Shown piece after piece: positions 9,285 through 18,191 of a DNA stretch of 64,000 nt (the stretch's first letter is position 1; each line of letters begins with the position of its first letter). Made by a program: the position numbers and the translations under genes. The notes below the pieces were generated by a model. That model had not been told where the DNA came from, searched no databases, and saw only the letters and a list, made by a program, of their open reading frames with translations. This stretch comes from Gammaproteobacteria bacterium. Its GTDB lineage: Bacteria > Pseudomonadota > Gammaproteobacteria > SG8-11. The stretch lies in assembly GCA_024641505.1 (NCBI GenBank), contig JAHECY010000012.1, positions 1-64,000 on the forward strand. The letters are read 5' to 3'.

Positions 9285-9800
9285 CTAGAACGCGCGGCCG
9301 TTGCCGATCCAGTGTTCCTGCCAATAAGGATTGGCAAGAGAGTCGACGGTGACATGTTTGCCGCTGGCCGGAGCGTGAATAAATTTATTGTCGCCGGTGT
9401 AGATGGCGACATGGGCTATTTTACGACCATCGATGCGGAAAAACACCAGATCGCCAACATCGAGATCCGCGGGCATGATACGGCGTGTGAATTTATACTG
9501 GGCCGCCGCGGTCCGGGGCAAACCAATCCCCGCCTGACGAAATACATAAGCGGTAAACCCGCTGCAATCAAAGCCTGATGGGCTGCTGCCGCCATATTTA
9601 TACGGTGTGCCCAGAAGTGATGCCGCTACCTGTAGGATTTGGTCGACGGCACCCATGGGCATCGATGCTTGGGGCGTCGATGCTTGGGGCAGGGTGGCGC
9701 GGGATTCAGTGGGCGTTGTGCGCCGCTGTTGCTGAAATTCTCCGCACCCTGAGAGCAGGAGCACGGGTAAAATTAGAGATATAATAGCGCGTATTGCCAT
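9285..9800 (-). CDS. NlpC/P60 (C40) family lipoprotein peptidase
   Basis: Lipobox LLLSGC; PYKYGGSSPSGFDCSGFTAYVF, HVAIYTGDNKFIHAPASGKHV catalytic Cys/His motifs. Confidence 0.9.
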   Translation of the reverse strand: MAIRAIISLILPVLLLSGCGEFQQQRRTTPTESRATLPQASTPQASMPMGAVDQILQVAASLLGTPYKYGGSSPSGFDCSGFTAYVFRQAGIGLPRTAAAQYKFTRRIMPADLDVGDLVFFRIDGRKIAHVAIYTGDNKFIHAPASGKHVTVDSLANPYWQEHWIGNGRAF

Positions 9801-9887
9801 GACAATATTATGATAGATTCGTATATGGAATTATCGACCTCCGGTCACAAAATTCCAGTCTGCGCGACGGGAAGGTAGAAAATTATA

Positions 9888-12227
9888 ATGTTTAGAATTG
9901 TCCCCAGGTGGGTTAGTCACTGGTATTTGAATTTCAGATACGCTGATTCCCGTTTCCCGCTCTGGTTACGTTGGATATTTATCGCGGGTATCGCCGGCAC
10001 GGTGCTCCTGGCGTGCTATACCGTTTACCTGGATATCATCATTCGGGTGCGCTTTGAGGGTGTGCGCTGGGCAATACCGGCGCGGGTTTATGCGCGCCCG
10101 CTGGAGTTGTATCCCGGCAAGAAACTGCCGCCCATGGAGTTGCTATCGGAATTACGCTTGCTGGGTTATCAGAAGACATCGTTGCTGGACCGTCCCGGCA
10201 GTTATGAACACCGGGGCGATATTATTCAGATGGTTACCCGGCCATTTCAGTATTGGGACGGTACCGAGCCTTCGGTGGGGATACAACTGACGTTTAATAA
10301 TGGTGTTCTGGACGATATGGTGCAGTTGTCGGACGGAACACCCGTGGGGCTGGTGCGTCTGGATCCTGCGGTAGTGGGCAGCATCTACCCCGCGCATAAT
10401 GAAGATCGGGTGCTGGTGCAGTTGACGGATGTGCCGCAGTTATTGATCGATGCATTGTTGATCATCGAAGATCAGCATTTCTATGACCATTACGGTATCC
10501 GACCGCAGTCGATATTGCGCGCCCTGTGGACCAACCTTCGGGCCGGTTCGGCGGTCCAGGGTGGCAGCACGTTGACCCAGCAATTGGTCAAGAATTTCTT
10601 CCTCAGTAACGCCCGTACCATTTGGCGTAAATTCAACGAGGCCATTATGTCGTTTTTGGTGGAATTTCACTACCAGAAAGCGGAAATCCTCGAAGCCTAC
10701 ATGAATGAAATTTTCCTGGGCCAGGATGGCCATCGTTCGATCAACGGTTTTGGATTGGCGAGCGAGTTCTATTTTCAAAAAGATCTTCGGGAGTTGAAGC
10801 CGGCGGAAATCGCGTTACTGGTGGCGCTGGTCAAGGGGGCATCCTACTATGATCCGCGGCGTCATCCGGAGCGCGCCAAACAGCGGCGGGATCTGGTGCT
10901 GTCGGAACTGGAAAAGGCCGGCAAGCTTGACAAGGAAAGCATGCGTGCCGCACAACGTACCAGTCTTGGTGTGATGTCGACGGCGCGCAGCGGAGTGACG
11001 CAATTTCCCGCTTTTATCGACCTGGTGCGACGCCAATTGCGACGTGATTATAAAGAAGCCGATCTCACCTCCCAGGGTTTGCAGATCCATACGACGCTTG
11101 ACCCTCTGATTCAATTACGCACGGAAAAAGAAGTCTCGGATACGTTGACTGCGGTGGAACGACAACGGGGCATTGCCGCCAATAAGTTGCAGGCCGCGGC
11201 GGTCGTGACCAGTATCGACGGCGGGGAATTGCTGGCGGTGGTTGGCGACCGTAACCCGCGTTTCGCGGGGTTCAATCGCGTGATCGACGCGGTGCGACCG
11301 ATCGGCTCATTGATCAAACCGGTGATCTACATCACCGCGCTGGAGCGATCCGAGCGTTACACGCTTGCCTCCTTGCTCGATGACACGCCCATCGAACTCA
11401 CTTTGGAAGACGGGCAGGTGTGGGAACCCAAGAATTATGATAAGGAGTCCCATGGTCCCGTACCGTTGTACCAGGCCCTGGCCATGTCGTACAACCTGTC
11501 GACGGTAAAGCTGGGCTTGGAGTTGGGTACGGAAACCGTAATCGAATCGCTGCGCCGCATGGGGATTGATCGCAAAGTCAATTCCTACCCTTCCATGTTC
11601 TTGGGCGCCGTGGCGCTGTCTCCCCTGGAGGTCACGCAGATCTATCACACGTTCGCCAATAACGGCTTCCGGGTGGATTTGCGGGCGATACGCGCGGTAC
11701 TGACGGCGGACGGGAATCCGTTGCAACGCTATTCGCTGTCCATTGAGCAAGTGTTCGATGCACCCTCCAGTTATCTGCTGAACTATGCGTTGCAAGAAGT
11801 CGTGCGCAGCGGTACCGCGCGCTATTTGCCGAATATTACCGGGCCGGATATGAATTTAGCGGGAAAAACCGGCACCAGTGATGATCTGCGCGACAGTTGG
11901 TTTGCGGGATTTTCCGGTGACCGAATGGCGGTTACATGGGTGGGTAATGATGATAACATACCCGTCGGATTGACCGGCTCCTCCGGCGCCATGGTGGTGT
12001 TTGGTCATATCATGAAGAGTCTCGATACTCAGCCTTTAACTCTGCTGCCCCCGGAAGGCGTAGAGATGATCTGGATAGATTCAGCGACCCATCTTCGCGG
12101 CGGACCTGCCTGTGAAAAAGGGGTGGAGTTGCCCTTTATTATTGGTACGGCACCCACGGAAAAAGCGCCTTGCGGTGAAGGTGTATTGGATAAGACATTC
12201 GATTTGTTTCGAGGATTGTTTAAGTGA
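9888..12227 (+). CDS. mrcB: Penicillin-binding protein 1B (bifunctional transglycosylase/transpeptidase)
   Basis: EDQHFYDHYGI, GGSTLTQQLVKNFFL transglycosylase motifs; GSLIKP, SYN, KTGTS transpeptidase motifs. Confidence 0.93.
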   Translation: MFRIVPRWVSHWYLNFRYADSRFPLWLRWIFIAGIAGTVLLACYTVYLDIIIRVRFEGVRWAIPARVYARPLELYPGKKLPPMELLSELRLLGYQKTSLLDRPGSYEHRGDIIQMVTRPFQYWDGTEPSVGIQLTFNNGVLDDMVQLSDGTPVGLVRLDPAVVGSIYPAHNEDRVLVQLTDVPQLLIDALLIIEDQHFYDHYGIRPQSILRALWTNLRAGSAVQGGSTLTQQLVKNFFLSNARTIWRKFNEAIMSFLVEFHYQKAEILEAYMNEIFLGQDGHRSINGFGLASEFYFQKDLRELKPAEIALLVALVKGASYYDPRRHPERAKQRRDLVLSELEKAGKLDKESMRAAQRTSLGVMSTARSGVTQFPAFIDLVRRQLRRDYKEADLTSQGLQIHTTLDPLIQLRTEKEVSDTLTAVERQRGIAANKLQAAAVVTSIDGGELLAVVGDRNPRFAGFNRVIDAVRPIGSLIKPVIYITALERSERYTLASLLDDTPIELTLEDGQVWEPKNYDKESHGPVPLYQALAMSYNLSTVKLGLELGTETVIESLRRMGIDRKVNSYPSMFLGAVALSPLEVTQIYHTFANNGFRVDLRAIRAVLTADGNPLQRYSLSIEQVFDAPSSYLLNYALQEVVRSGTARYLPNITGPDMNLAGKTGTSDDLRDSWFAGFSGDRMAVTWVGNDDNIPVGLTGSSGAMVVFGHIMKSLDTQPLTLLPPEGVEMIWIDSATHLRGGPACEKGVELPFIIGTAPTEKAPCGEGVLDKTFDLFRGLFK

Positions 12228-12667
12228 TGAATTGTATGCGCGCGTGGGTTGCCTTGGGTATTGTCGTGCTGCTGTCCGGGTGTGCAGGATTACCGCAGGC
12301 CACCGTGAAAGAGCGCGAGGAAGCGCCTGCGCCGGTGATTGATCTCGGTCAGGAGCCTGGTGCCGTGATACCCCATGAAGCGCCTGCCGATGTGTCGGAC
12401 AATCGTGCCACCCGTACCTTGCTGGCCCAGGCCGACCAACTTGAAGCTAAAGGGGAGCTGGAGGCATCGGCGGCGGCATTGGAGCGAGCATTGCGCATCG
12501 AACCGAAAAATGCCCGTCTCTGGCACCGTTTAGCGGTAATCCGCCTGGCCCAGGGCCAGAATTCGCTGGCCGCCAATTTTGCCGCCAAATCCAATTCACT
12601 GGCGGGTAAAGATACCGACCTTATCGCGCGCAACAATCAACTGATGCGAGATGCGCGCAGTCCGTAG
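12224..12667 (+). CDS. TPR-containing lipoprotein
   Basis: Lipobox VVLLSGCAG, TPR-like ALERALRIEPKNARLWHRLAVIRLAQGQNSLAANFAAKS; start overlaps mrcB stop. Confidence 0.75.
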   Translation: MMNCMRAWVALGIVVLLSGCAGLPQATVKEREEAPAPVIDLGQEPGAVIPHEAPADVSDNRATRTLLAQADQLEAKGELEASAAALERALRIEPKNARLWHRLAVIRLAQGQNSLAANFAAKSNSLAGKDTDLIARNNQLMRDARSP

Positions 12668-12814
12668 GCTTGGAGGCGGGTCAGTGGCGTGAAATGTGTG
12701 CTGCTTCCCACATGCATATCTGTTATATAAAAATCCGGTTATATTATTTTATTTAATAAGCGCGCCTGGTTATAGTGAATTTACCCTACACACCCAACCA
12801 ATAACTACCCATTC

Positions 12815-12846
12815 AGGCCGTATTCCCCGATACGGCCTTTTTTATT
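12815..12846 (+). terminator. Rho-independent terminator
   Basis: AGGCCGTAT-TCCCCG-ATACGGCCT followed by TTTTTTATTTT. Confidence 0.85.
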
Positions 12847-12912
12847 TTGCCGAATTGTCCACCGTTGGTCACCGAACTGGTGGCCCTGTCGGTTTTATGA
12901 TAATTAGACACT

Positions 12913-13623
12913 GTGAACGTCGGTATCGAGAAACACGCCCAGGCCTTGACCCATGGTTGGCATCTAACGCCCCACGAGGCGATTGCTTTGCAGAAGCAGC
13001 TTGCCGGTCTGGTGGACCGTAAGTCTCATCTGCGGCGGGTAGGTCATGTGGCGGGCGTTGATGTTGGATTCGAAGACCGTGGCGCTACCACCCGGGCGGC
13101 GGTGGCGCTGTTGACGTTTCCCGACCTAGTGTTGGCGGAACACCAGATCGCGCGCCTACCGACGCAATTTCCCTATATTCCCGGTTTATTGTCTTTTCGA
13201 GAGTTGCCGGCCGTGATGCTGGCCATGGATAAGCTGACCTTACCACCTGATCTGGTGCTGGTGGATGGTCAGGGATTGGCTCACCCCCGGCGCTTTGGAA
13301 TTGCGTGTCATCTGGGCGTGTTGCGTGGCCTGCCGTGTGTGGGCGTAGGGAAAACCCGATTACTCGGCAGCGCCCGTGAGGATCCTGTTGCCAAAGGACT
13401 CTGGGAGCCGTTGCGGGATCACGGGGAGATCGTTGGTGCTTTGCTGCGCACCCGCACCGGGGTCAAGCCTGTTTACGTGTCGATTGGACATCAAGTGGAT
13501 TTGGAAACCGCCGTCGACTATGTCATGGCGTGCTGCGCAGGATACCGGTTACCCGAGCCGATCCGGTGGGCGCATCGGCTGGCCTCCGGCTTAATTAAAC
13601 CATCCCGCAAAAAGCCGGTTTGA
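12913..13623 (+). CDS. nfi: Endonuclease V (deoxyinosine 3'-endonuclease)
   Basis: VAGVDVGFED, YIPGLLSFRELPA, LVDGQGLAHPRRFGIACHLGV, GVGKTRLLG motifs; GTG start. Confidence 0.92.
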   Translation: MNVGIEKHAQALTHGWHLTPHEAIALQKQLAGLVDRKSHLRRVGHVAGVDVGFEDRGATTRAAVALLTFPDLVLAEHQIARLPTQFPYIPGLLSFRELPAVMLAMDKLTLPPDLVLVDGQGLAHPRRFGIACHLGVLRGLPCVGVGKTRLLGSAREDPVAKGLWEPLRDHGEIVGALLRTRTGVKPVYVSIGHQVDLETAVDYVMACCAGYRLPEPIRWAHRLASGLIKPSRKKPV

Positions 13624-14151
13624 TACCTTGTCCGCAGTAATTTCTCGGGATGGCCGGTTGTCCTCCGGCGATTCTGTGACCTTGATATGAAAGGTGAAGG
13701 AATCCGAGATCGGGGTATTGTCCACCTTACTTCTGCCGTGGAGCTGTAACCGGTAGATGCCGGGAGTCGCATGCGGTTTTACCGAAAAGCTGAGAATATT
13801 ATTGTCGGCGGCAACCGGGTTGCTCTCGAAACGATAGTCGAGCCAAGGGGGTGGGTCGATAAGGCTCAGTTCAATGGCTTCGGGAAATTTCATGCCACCA
13901 ACAGTGCGGTCGATGACCACGTAAGCCGAATGTTGCCCTCCTTGCTCAATCGTAATATCACCGAAAACTGACGATTGCAGGTCGAGTTCGAATTGCCCCA
14001 AAGACGGGCGCGGCCCGCAACCCGAGAGTGCGGTGATTAATAGCGCCATCATGATCAGGTAGGGTATTGCGACCACTAACGGCAGCAACATGGTGAGACG
14101 GCTCGGCCGATCCCGACCCTGCAATTTAATGTTGGACGATGTTTTTGTCAT
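13591..14151 (-). CDS. Hypothetical exported/lipoprotein-like protein
   Basis: Hydrophobic N-terminus ending ALSGCGP; convergent with nfi, 3' ends overlap by 33 nt; start approximate. Confidence 0.6.
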   Translation of the reverse strand: MTKTSSNIKLQGRDRPSRLTMLLPLVVAIPYLIMMALLITALSGCGPRPSLGQFELDLQSSVFGDITIEQGGQHSAYVVIDRTVGGMKFPEAIELSLIDPPPWLDYRFESNPVAADNNILSFSVKPHATPGIYRLQLHGRSKVDNTPISDSFTFHIKVTESPEDNRPSREITADKVSNRLFAGWFN

Positions 14152-14531
14152 AGAATTAAGCCACCACATTGATCCACTCCTCGCGTCCCTGGGTACCGTA
14201 AATCCACAATCGGGACCATACCTCGGTGGACCATGAAGATACTACGTACTTTACACGCCACAAATGTGCAAAATTACCATTAAAATTTCCTTAAATTATC
14301 AATAAGTTAATTTTAAGGTGTTGGATATGTGCCACAGCAGGGTTAATGGTCGTGTTTAAAAAGTGGGATATAGTGCCGAGTTGCATGCGCGCCCTAGTGC
14401 TAATATAGTCCGGGCCTAGCCTGCGGGATTTTGTAAGTATCTTGTGAGGCCACTGATAACTTATTGAAAATACAGAGCTATATGAAGCCTCGATGAGGCG
14501 ACGACAGTGATTTAACAATATGTGGGGGATT

Positions 14532-16073
14532 ATGCAGCGACTGAAAGCGTTATTACTGGCCAGTATCTTGTGTCACCCTTTATGGGCGAGCGCCCATGAG
14601 ATCGTGAGCCTGGGTCCGGACAATGAAGTCGCCAATGGCGCCGGTGATCAGCCGGCATTCTCCGCCGATGGCCGTTATGTGGCGTTTGCTTCCCAAGCGT
14701 CCAATCTGGTACCGGGAGATACCAATGGCATGCGTGATGTATATGTGCGCGATCTGCAAACCGCTGTCATCGAACGGGTGAGCGTGGCCACTGACGGCAC
14801 CCAGGGTAATGGCAACAGTTCGGCGCCCGTGATCAGTGCTGACGGTCGTCATGTAGTTTTCCTGTCGCAGGCATCGAACCTGGCGGGTGCGGACACGGGT
14901 ATGGTGCAAAAAGTGCTGGTCCGGGATCGGATTGCGGGCACCACGACCTTGCTTTCGGTGGCCCTGAATAACGCCAATCTCGTCGACCCCTGTACCCGAT
15001 CCTCCGTGTCCGGCGACGGCCGGTATGTGGTCATCAGTTGTTACGCGAGCAATCTGCTGGCGAACGATGTCAATGCTACCGTGGACGTGATTTTAGTCGA
15101 TCGGGGAACGCCGGCGGCCGATGGTGCGTTTGACGCAGCGCCTGTGCTCAGCCGCGTTGGCGAGGATAACGGTACGCTGTTGAATGCGGGCAGTAATGAT
15201 GGCGTCATCTCTGGCGACGGCAATTGGATCGCCTTTTCCTCCGCGGCCACCAACGTGGGCTCGCCGCAAACCGATACTTATGCGGATATATTTCTCAAGC
15301 GCAGAGACACCGGAGTCATGACATTGGTCAGCGCTAACACCGACGGCAATAGCTCCGACCCGCAATTAAATTATGACGGCAGTCTGCTGGTGTTCGCGTC
15401 CAAGGCGACCACCCTGGTGGCGGGAGACACCAATGGCGTGGCCGATATATTTCTGTATGCGCGGTCGGGCGGCAGCATTACCCTGGCCAGTTACGGTGCG
15501 CAGAGCGCGCTGAGCAACGGTGCCAGCGGCAATCCGCATATTTCCGGAGATGGTCGCTATGTGATCTTTGATTCCGTTGCCAGGAATATCGCCGCGCGCA
15601 CGGCGGCGGCGCGCCAGATGCTGCCGCTGACCAAAGATCTTGACGGCTATTTTGATGCCGTGACCTCCGCCACCGGATCCGGCAGTGGTGGTGGCCCGAT
15701 TCCGCAGTCGACCCAATATACTTATTTACTGGATCGCAACGCGGGCAGTACGCGCTTGGTATCCACCGGCGTGGCAGACGCCGTCGCTGACGGCAACAGC
15801 TACAATTCAGTGATCAGTAACGACGGTACCCTGGTGGGTTTCGGTTCCATTGCCAAAAATCTGGTGTGTGACGATACCAGCGATTATGGGAAAGTGTTCG
15901 TCAGTGCGGTGGCGGCTTTGAGCACGACCATTACTTGTGGCGATACCACGGGCACTGGTACCGGACCGGCGTCAAGCGGTGGTGGAGGCGGCGCCTGGTC
16001 TTTCCCTCTGTTGGCGATTATGGTAGTTTTTTTGTTATTGAGCAGAAAAATATCCGGGGTCAGGCCAAGCTGA
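14532..16073 (+). CDS. Secreted TolB/PD40-type beta-propeller protein with GlyGly-CTERM-like anchor
   Basis: Signal peptide; repeated blocks ISADGRHVVFLSQASNL, VSGDGRYVVISCYASNL, ISGDGNWIAFSSAATNV; C-terminus SSGGGGGAWSFPLLAIMVVFLLLSRK; GTGGGGGATT before ATG. Confidence 0.8.
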   Translation: MQRLKALLLASILCHPLWASAHEIVSLGPDNEVANGAGDQPAFSADGRYVAFASQASNLVPGDTNGMRDVYVRDLQTAVIERVSVATDGTQGNGNSSAPVISADGRHVVFLSQASNLAGADTGMVQKVLVRDRIAGTTTLLSVALNNANLVDPCTRSSVSGDGRYVVISCYASNLLANDVNATVDVILVDRGTPAADGAFDAAPVLSRVGEDNGTLLNAGSNDGVISGDGNWIAFSSAATNVGSPQTDTYADIFLKRRDTGVMTLVSANTDGNSSDPQLNYDGSLLVFASKATTLVAGDTNGVADIFLYARSGGSITLASYGAQSALSNGASGNPHISGDGRYVIFDSVARNIAARTAAARQMLPLTKDLDGYFDAVTSATGSGSGGGPIPQSTQYTYLLDRNAGSTRLVSTGVADAVADGNSYNSVISNDGTLVGFGSIAKNLVCDDTSDYGKVFVSAVAALSTTITCGDTTGTGTGPASSGGGGGAWSFPLLAIMVVFLLLSRKISGVRPS

Positions 16074-16138
16074 GTTTTACCGCACTCCACAGTTAACGGT
16101 CTGGCGCATCCATAACCACCACTGGCAAAGCCATTCCT

Positions 16139-17170
16139 ATGAAGCGATTACTGAGTCTGCTGCTGGCACTGGTGCCTGCGGCGGCGGTTCATGCCGAGCC
16201 GATTTTGTACGGTACCCTCAGTGTCTCCGCGGCGTCACTGCGGGAAGATAACGCATCCCGGAGCCGCTTGGGCAGTGACGGCAGCCATCTGGGTTTAAAG
16301 GATGTGACGGAAGTGGGCGACAGCGCGCGCGTGCTCTGGCAGCTCGAAGCGGGCATCGATATCACTGGGGAAACCAGTGCGTTTCCGGTGCGCGACCGTT
16401 TCCTTGGCATGGAAAGTAACTATGGCCAGTTGCTCGCTGGTGTGCGCGATACTCCATTCAATGACCTGCGGCAAAAGATCAGTGTATTCGAGGATACCCT
16501 GGGTGACAGCCGCGGCATCATCGGCGCGGCGTCCGGCGTCGGCAATCTGATGGATGTGCGCGCCCGCAACATGGTGCGTTACCAGAGCCCGCGCATGATC
16601 AATGTGCTGACCGGTGTATTGATGTACTCCACGGGTAATCATGACGCGAGCGCCGGCGGTGTCGATGATCAACAATACGAGCTTACCAGCGTGAGTCTGC
16701 TGGCGCGCCTGGGACCGATCTACGGCGGTGCCGCTTGGGAGCATCAGTCGCTGCCCACCGACATGGGCGGGGATCGCAGCGGTATGCGCCTGGGCGCGCG
16801 GGTGCGTTATGCGGCTTTCCAGGTTGGCGCGCTGGTGGAGCGTTTGCGTGCCGATGATTTGGCCGCGCTGAGCCGCGACGGATACCTGGTGAATGTTTCT
16901 CGGGAACTCGGCATGGGACGGCTCGGTGTGCAGTGGATGGCGGCCGCGGAGCACGCGCGGCAGGCGCATTCCGGCGCCGCTGCTTTCGCGCTGGGCTACG
17001 GTGTCGAGCTGGCAACGAAGACATCCATCTCCGTGGTGCTGGCGAATCTGCGTAATGCCAGCAACGGCGGCTTCTCATATTACGCCGTGGGTGAGGGAGC
17101 GGAACCTGCGTCGGGAAATCCAGCAACCGCTGTCACCGGCATCAGCGTGACCCTGGCGCATCGTCTGTAG
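16139..17170 (+). CDS. Gram-negative porin
   Basis: Signal peptide MKRLLSLLLALVPAAAVHA, EPILYGTLSVSA..., SRLGSDGSHLGLKDVTEVGDSARVLWQLEAGID typical of porin_4. Confidence 0.85.
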   Translation: MKRLLSLLLALVPAAAVHAEPILYGTLSVSAASLREDNASRSRLGSDGSHLGLKDVTEVGDSARVLWQLEAGIDITGETSAFPVRDRFLGMESNYGQLLAGVRDTPFNDLRQKISVFEDTLGDSRGIIGAASGVGNLMDVRARNMVRYQSPRMINVLTGVLMYSTGNHDASAGGVDDQQYELTSVSLLARLGPIYGGAAWEHQSLPTDMGGDRSGMRLGARVRYAAFQVGALVERLRADDLAALSRDGYLVNVSRELGMGRLGVQWMAAAEHARQAHSGAAAFALGYGVELATKTSISVVLANLRNASNGGFSYYAVGEGAEPASGNPATAVTGISVTLAHRL

Positions 17171-17440
17171 GGTGCGGATGATGCACCGGTTGTTGAAAGC
17201 CAGAACGAAAAACACTTGTTTGGTGGCTTCGCCACGGATTTCGCGCTTACCGATGTGCCGGTAGTACCAGCTTTTGAAAACAAGAACGAAGAACCCATCT
17301 TGGGTGGCTTCGTTCCACATTTCCCACCAGCTTTCCGTGTCGGTGGGGTGACTGTTTCCAGTCACGCCGTAAACCCATCCCTGGCGCCAGAAGGTCTGGA
17401 AACAGTCACCCCACCGCCACCGCAAGTGGGAAATTACTGT
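17168..17440. repeat. Dispersed intergenic repeat with nested inverted repeat (copy R3)
   Basis: Outer arms ATTTCCCAC 17319-17327 / GTGGGAAAT 17426-17434; inner 20-nt perfect arms GGTGGGGTGACTGTTTCCAG 17342-17361 / CTGGAAACAGTCACCCCACC 17396-17415. Confidence 0.85.
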
Positions 17441-17590
17441 TATGTTGAGTGAGTACGAGGCATCACGAAGTAGTACACAGCAGGTAGCTGCACTCGTTGA
17501 ATTTCTACTGCGTCCAAGACATTTTTTACCAGTAAATTTCGACGCCGATCCGCTTTTTGGTGGTAATGCAGACCATCGATATGCCGCAGC

Positions 17591-17848
17591 ATTTCCCGCC
17601 TGCGGTGTCGGTGGGGGTGCCGTTGCCAGGACGTCAAGCGCCAGGGATGGCGCTTGCGAGCCCCCAGGGATGGGTTCACGGCGGTCCTGGCAACGGCACC
17701 CCCACCGATACAGAGAGCTGGCGGGAAATCCACAACGAAGCCACCTAACATTGGTTCTTCGTTCTGGTTTTCAAAAGCCGGAGCGTCATACGCACCCTAA
17801 AATCAGGGACGTGACCTAGTGGGCAGAGGCGTTTTTACATAGTCTCGA
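17591..17848. repeat. Dispersed intergenic repeat with nested inverted repeat (copy R4)
   Basis: Outer arms ATTTCCCGCC 17591-17600 / GGCGGGAAAT 17720-17729; inner 25-nt perfect arms TCGGTGGGGGTGCCGTTGCCAGGAC 17608-17632 / GTCCTGGCAACGGCACCCCCACCGA 17684-17708; internal hairpin CAAGCGCC-AGGGAT-GGCGCTTG. Confidence 0.88.
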
Positions 17849-17884
17849 ACCCGAACCCGCACCCTGCACGCTACACGCATCAGT

Positions 17885-17945
17885 AATTTCCCACCGACAC
17901 ACAGAGCTGGTGGGAAATCCCAAACGGAGAAATTTATCTTCACCT
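17885..17945. repeat. Partial copy of the dispersed repeat (copy R5)
   Basis: TTTCCCACCGACACACAGAGCTGGTGGGAAATCCCAAACGGAG matches the R2/R4 module. Confidence 0.65.
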
Positions 17946-18136
17946 GCGTAAGATCAATAAGCCGGCGGGAAATGCCGGGTCGGCAGGTATTGCGGTATCT
18001 GCCGGGAAGCGCGATACGCGTGGTGCTGGTGGTCACGGGATGTCATGGTATTGCGCAATGGCGGAGGAATCGACATGGATCGGCGCGTCACCGGTGTAGA
18101 TAATGACCGCAACGCCGCTGCCGCGCACCTCGCCCA

Positions 18137-18163
18137 TAAAAAAGGCCACCCGGAGGTGGCCTT
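18137..18163 (-). terminator. Rho-independent terminator of the multiheme cytochrome gene
   Basis: On minus strand: AAGGCCACC-TCCG-GGTGGCCTT then TTTTA. Confidence 0.85.
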
Positions 18164-18191
18164 GAAAACAATCTCTGGACCGTACTGCTTG

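Noticed and set aside
17216-17452. 78-aa ORF (MFGGFATDFALTDVPVVPAFENKNEEPILGGFVPHFPPAF...)
   Set aside because: It lies entirely inside the dispersed inverted-repeat unit; the apparent LGGF..FPPA motif is repeat sequence read in frame.
17440-17819. Overlapping ORFs 17440..17751 (-), 17442..17819 (+) and 17557..17748 (+)
   Set aside because: All are generated by the long inverted repeat; they lack clear start signals and overlap each other on both strands.
18033-18137. Short minus-strand frame MGEVRGSGVAVIIYTGDAPIHVDSSAIAQYHDIP
   Set aside because: No Shine-Dalgarno, and it lies immediately downstream of the cytochrome terminator. It may be a gene remnant, but I could not assign a family.
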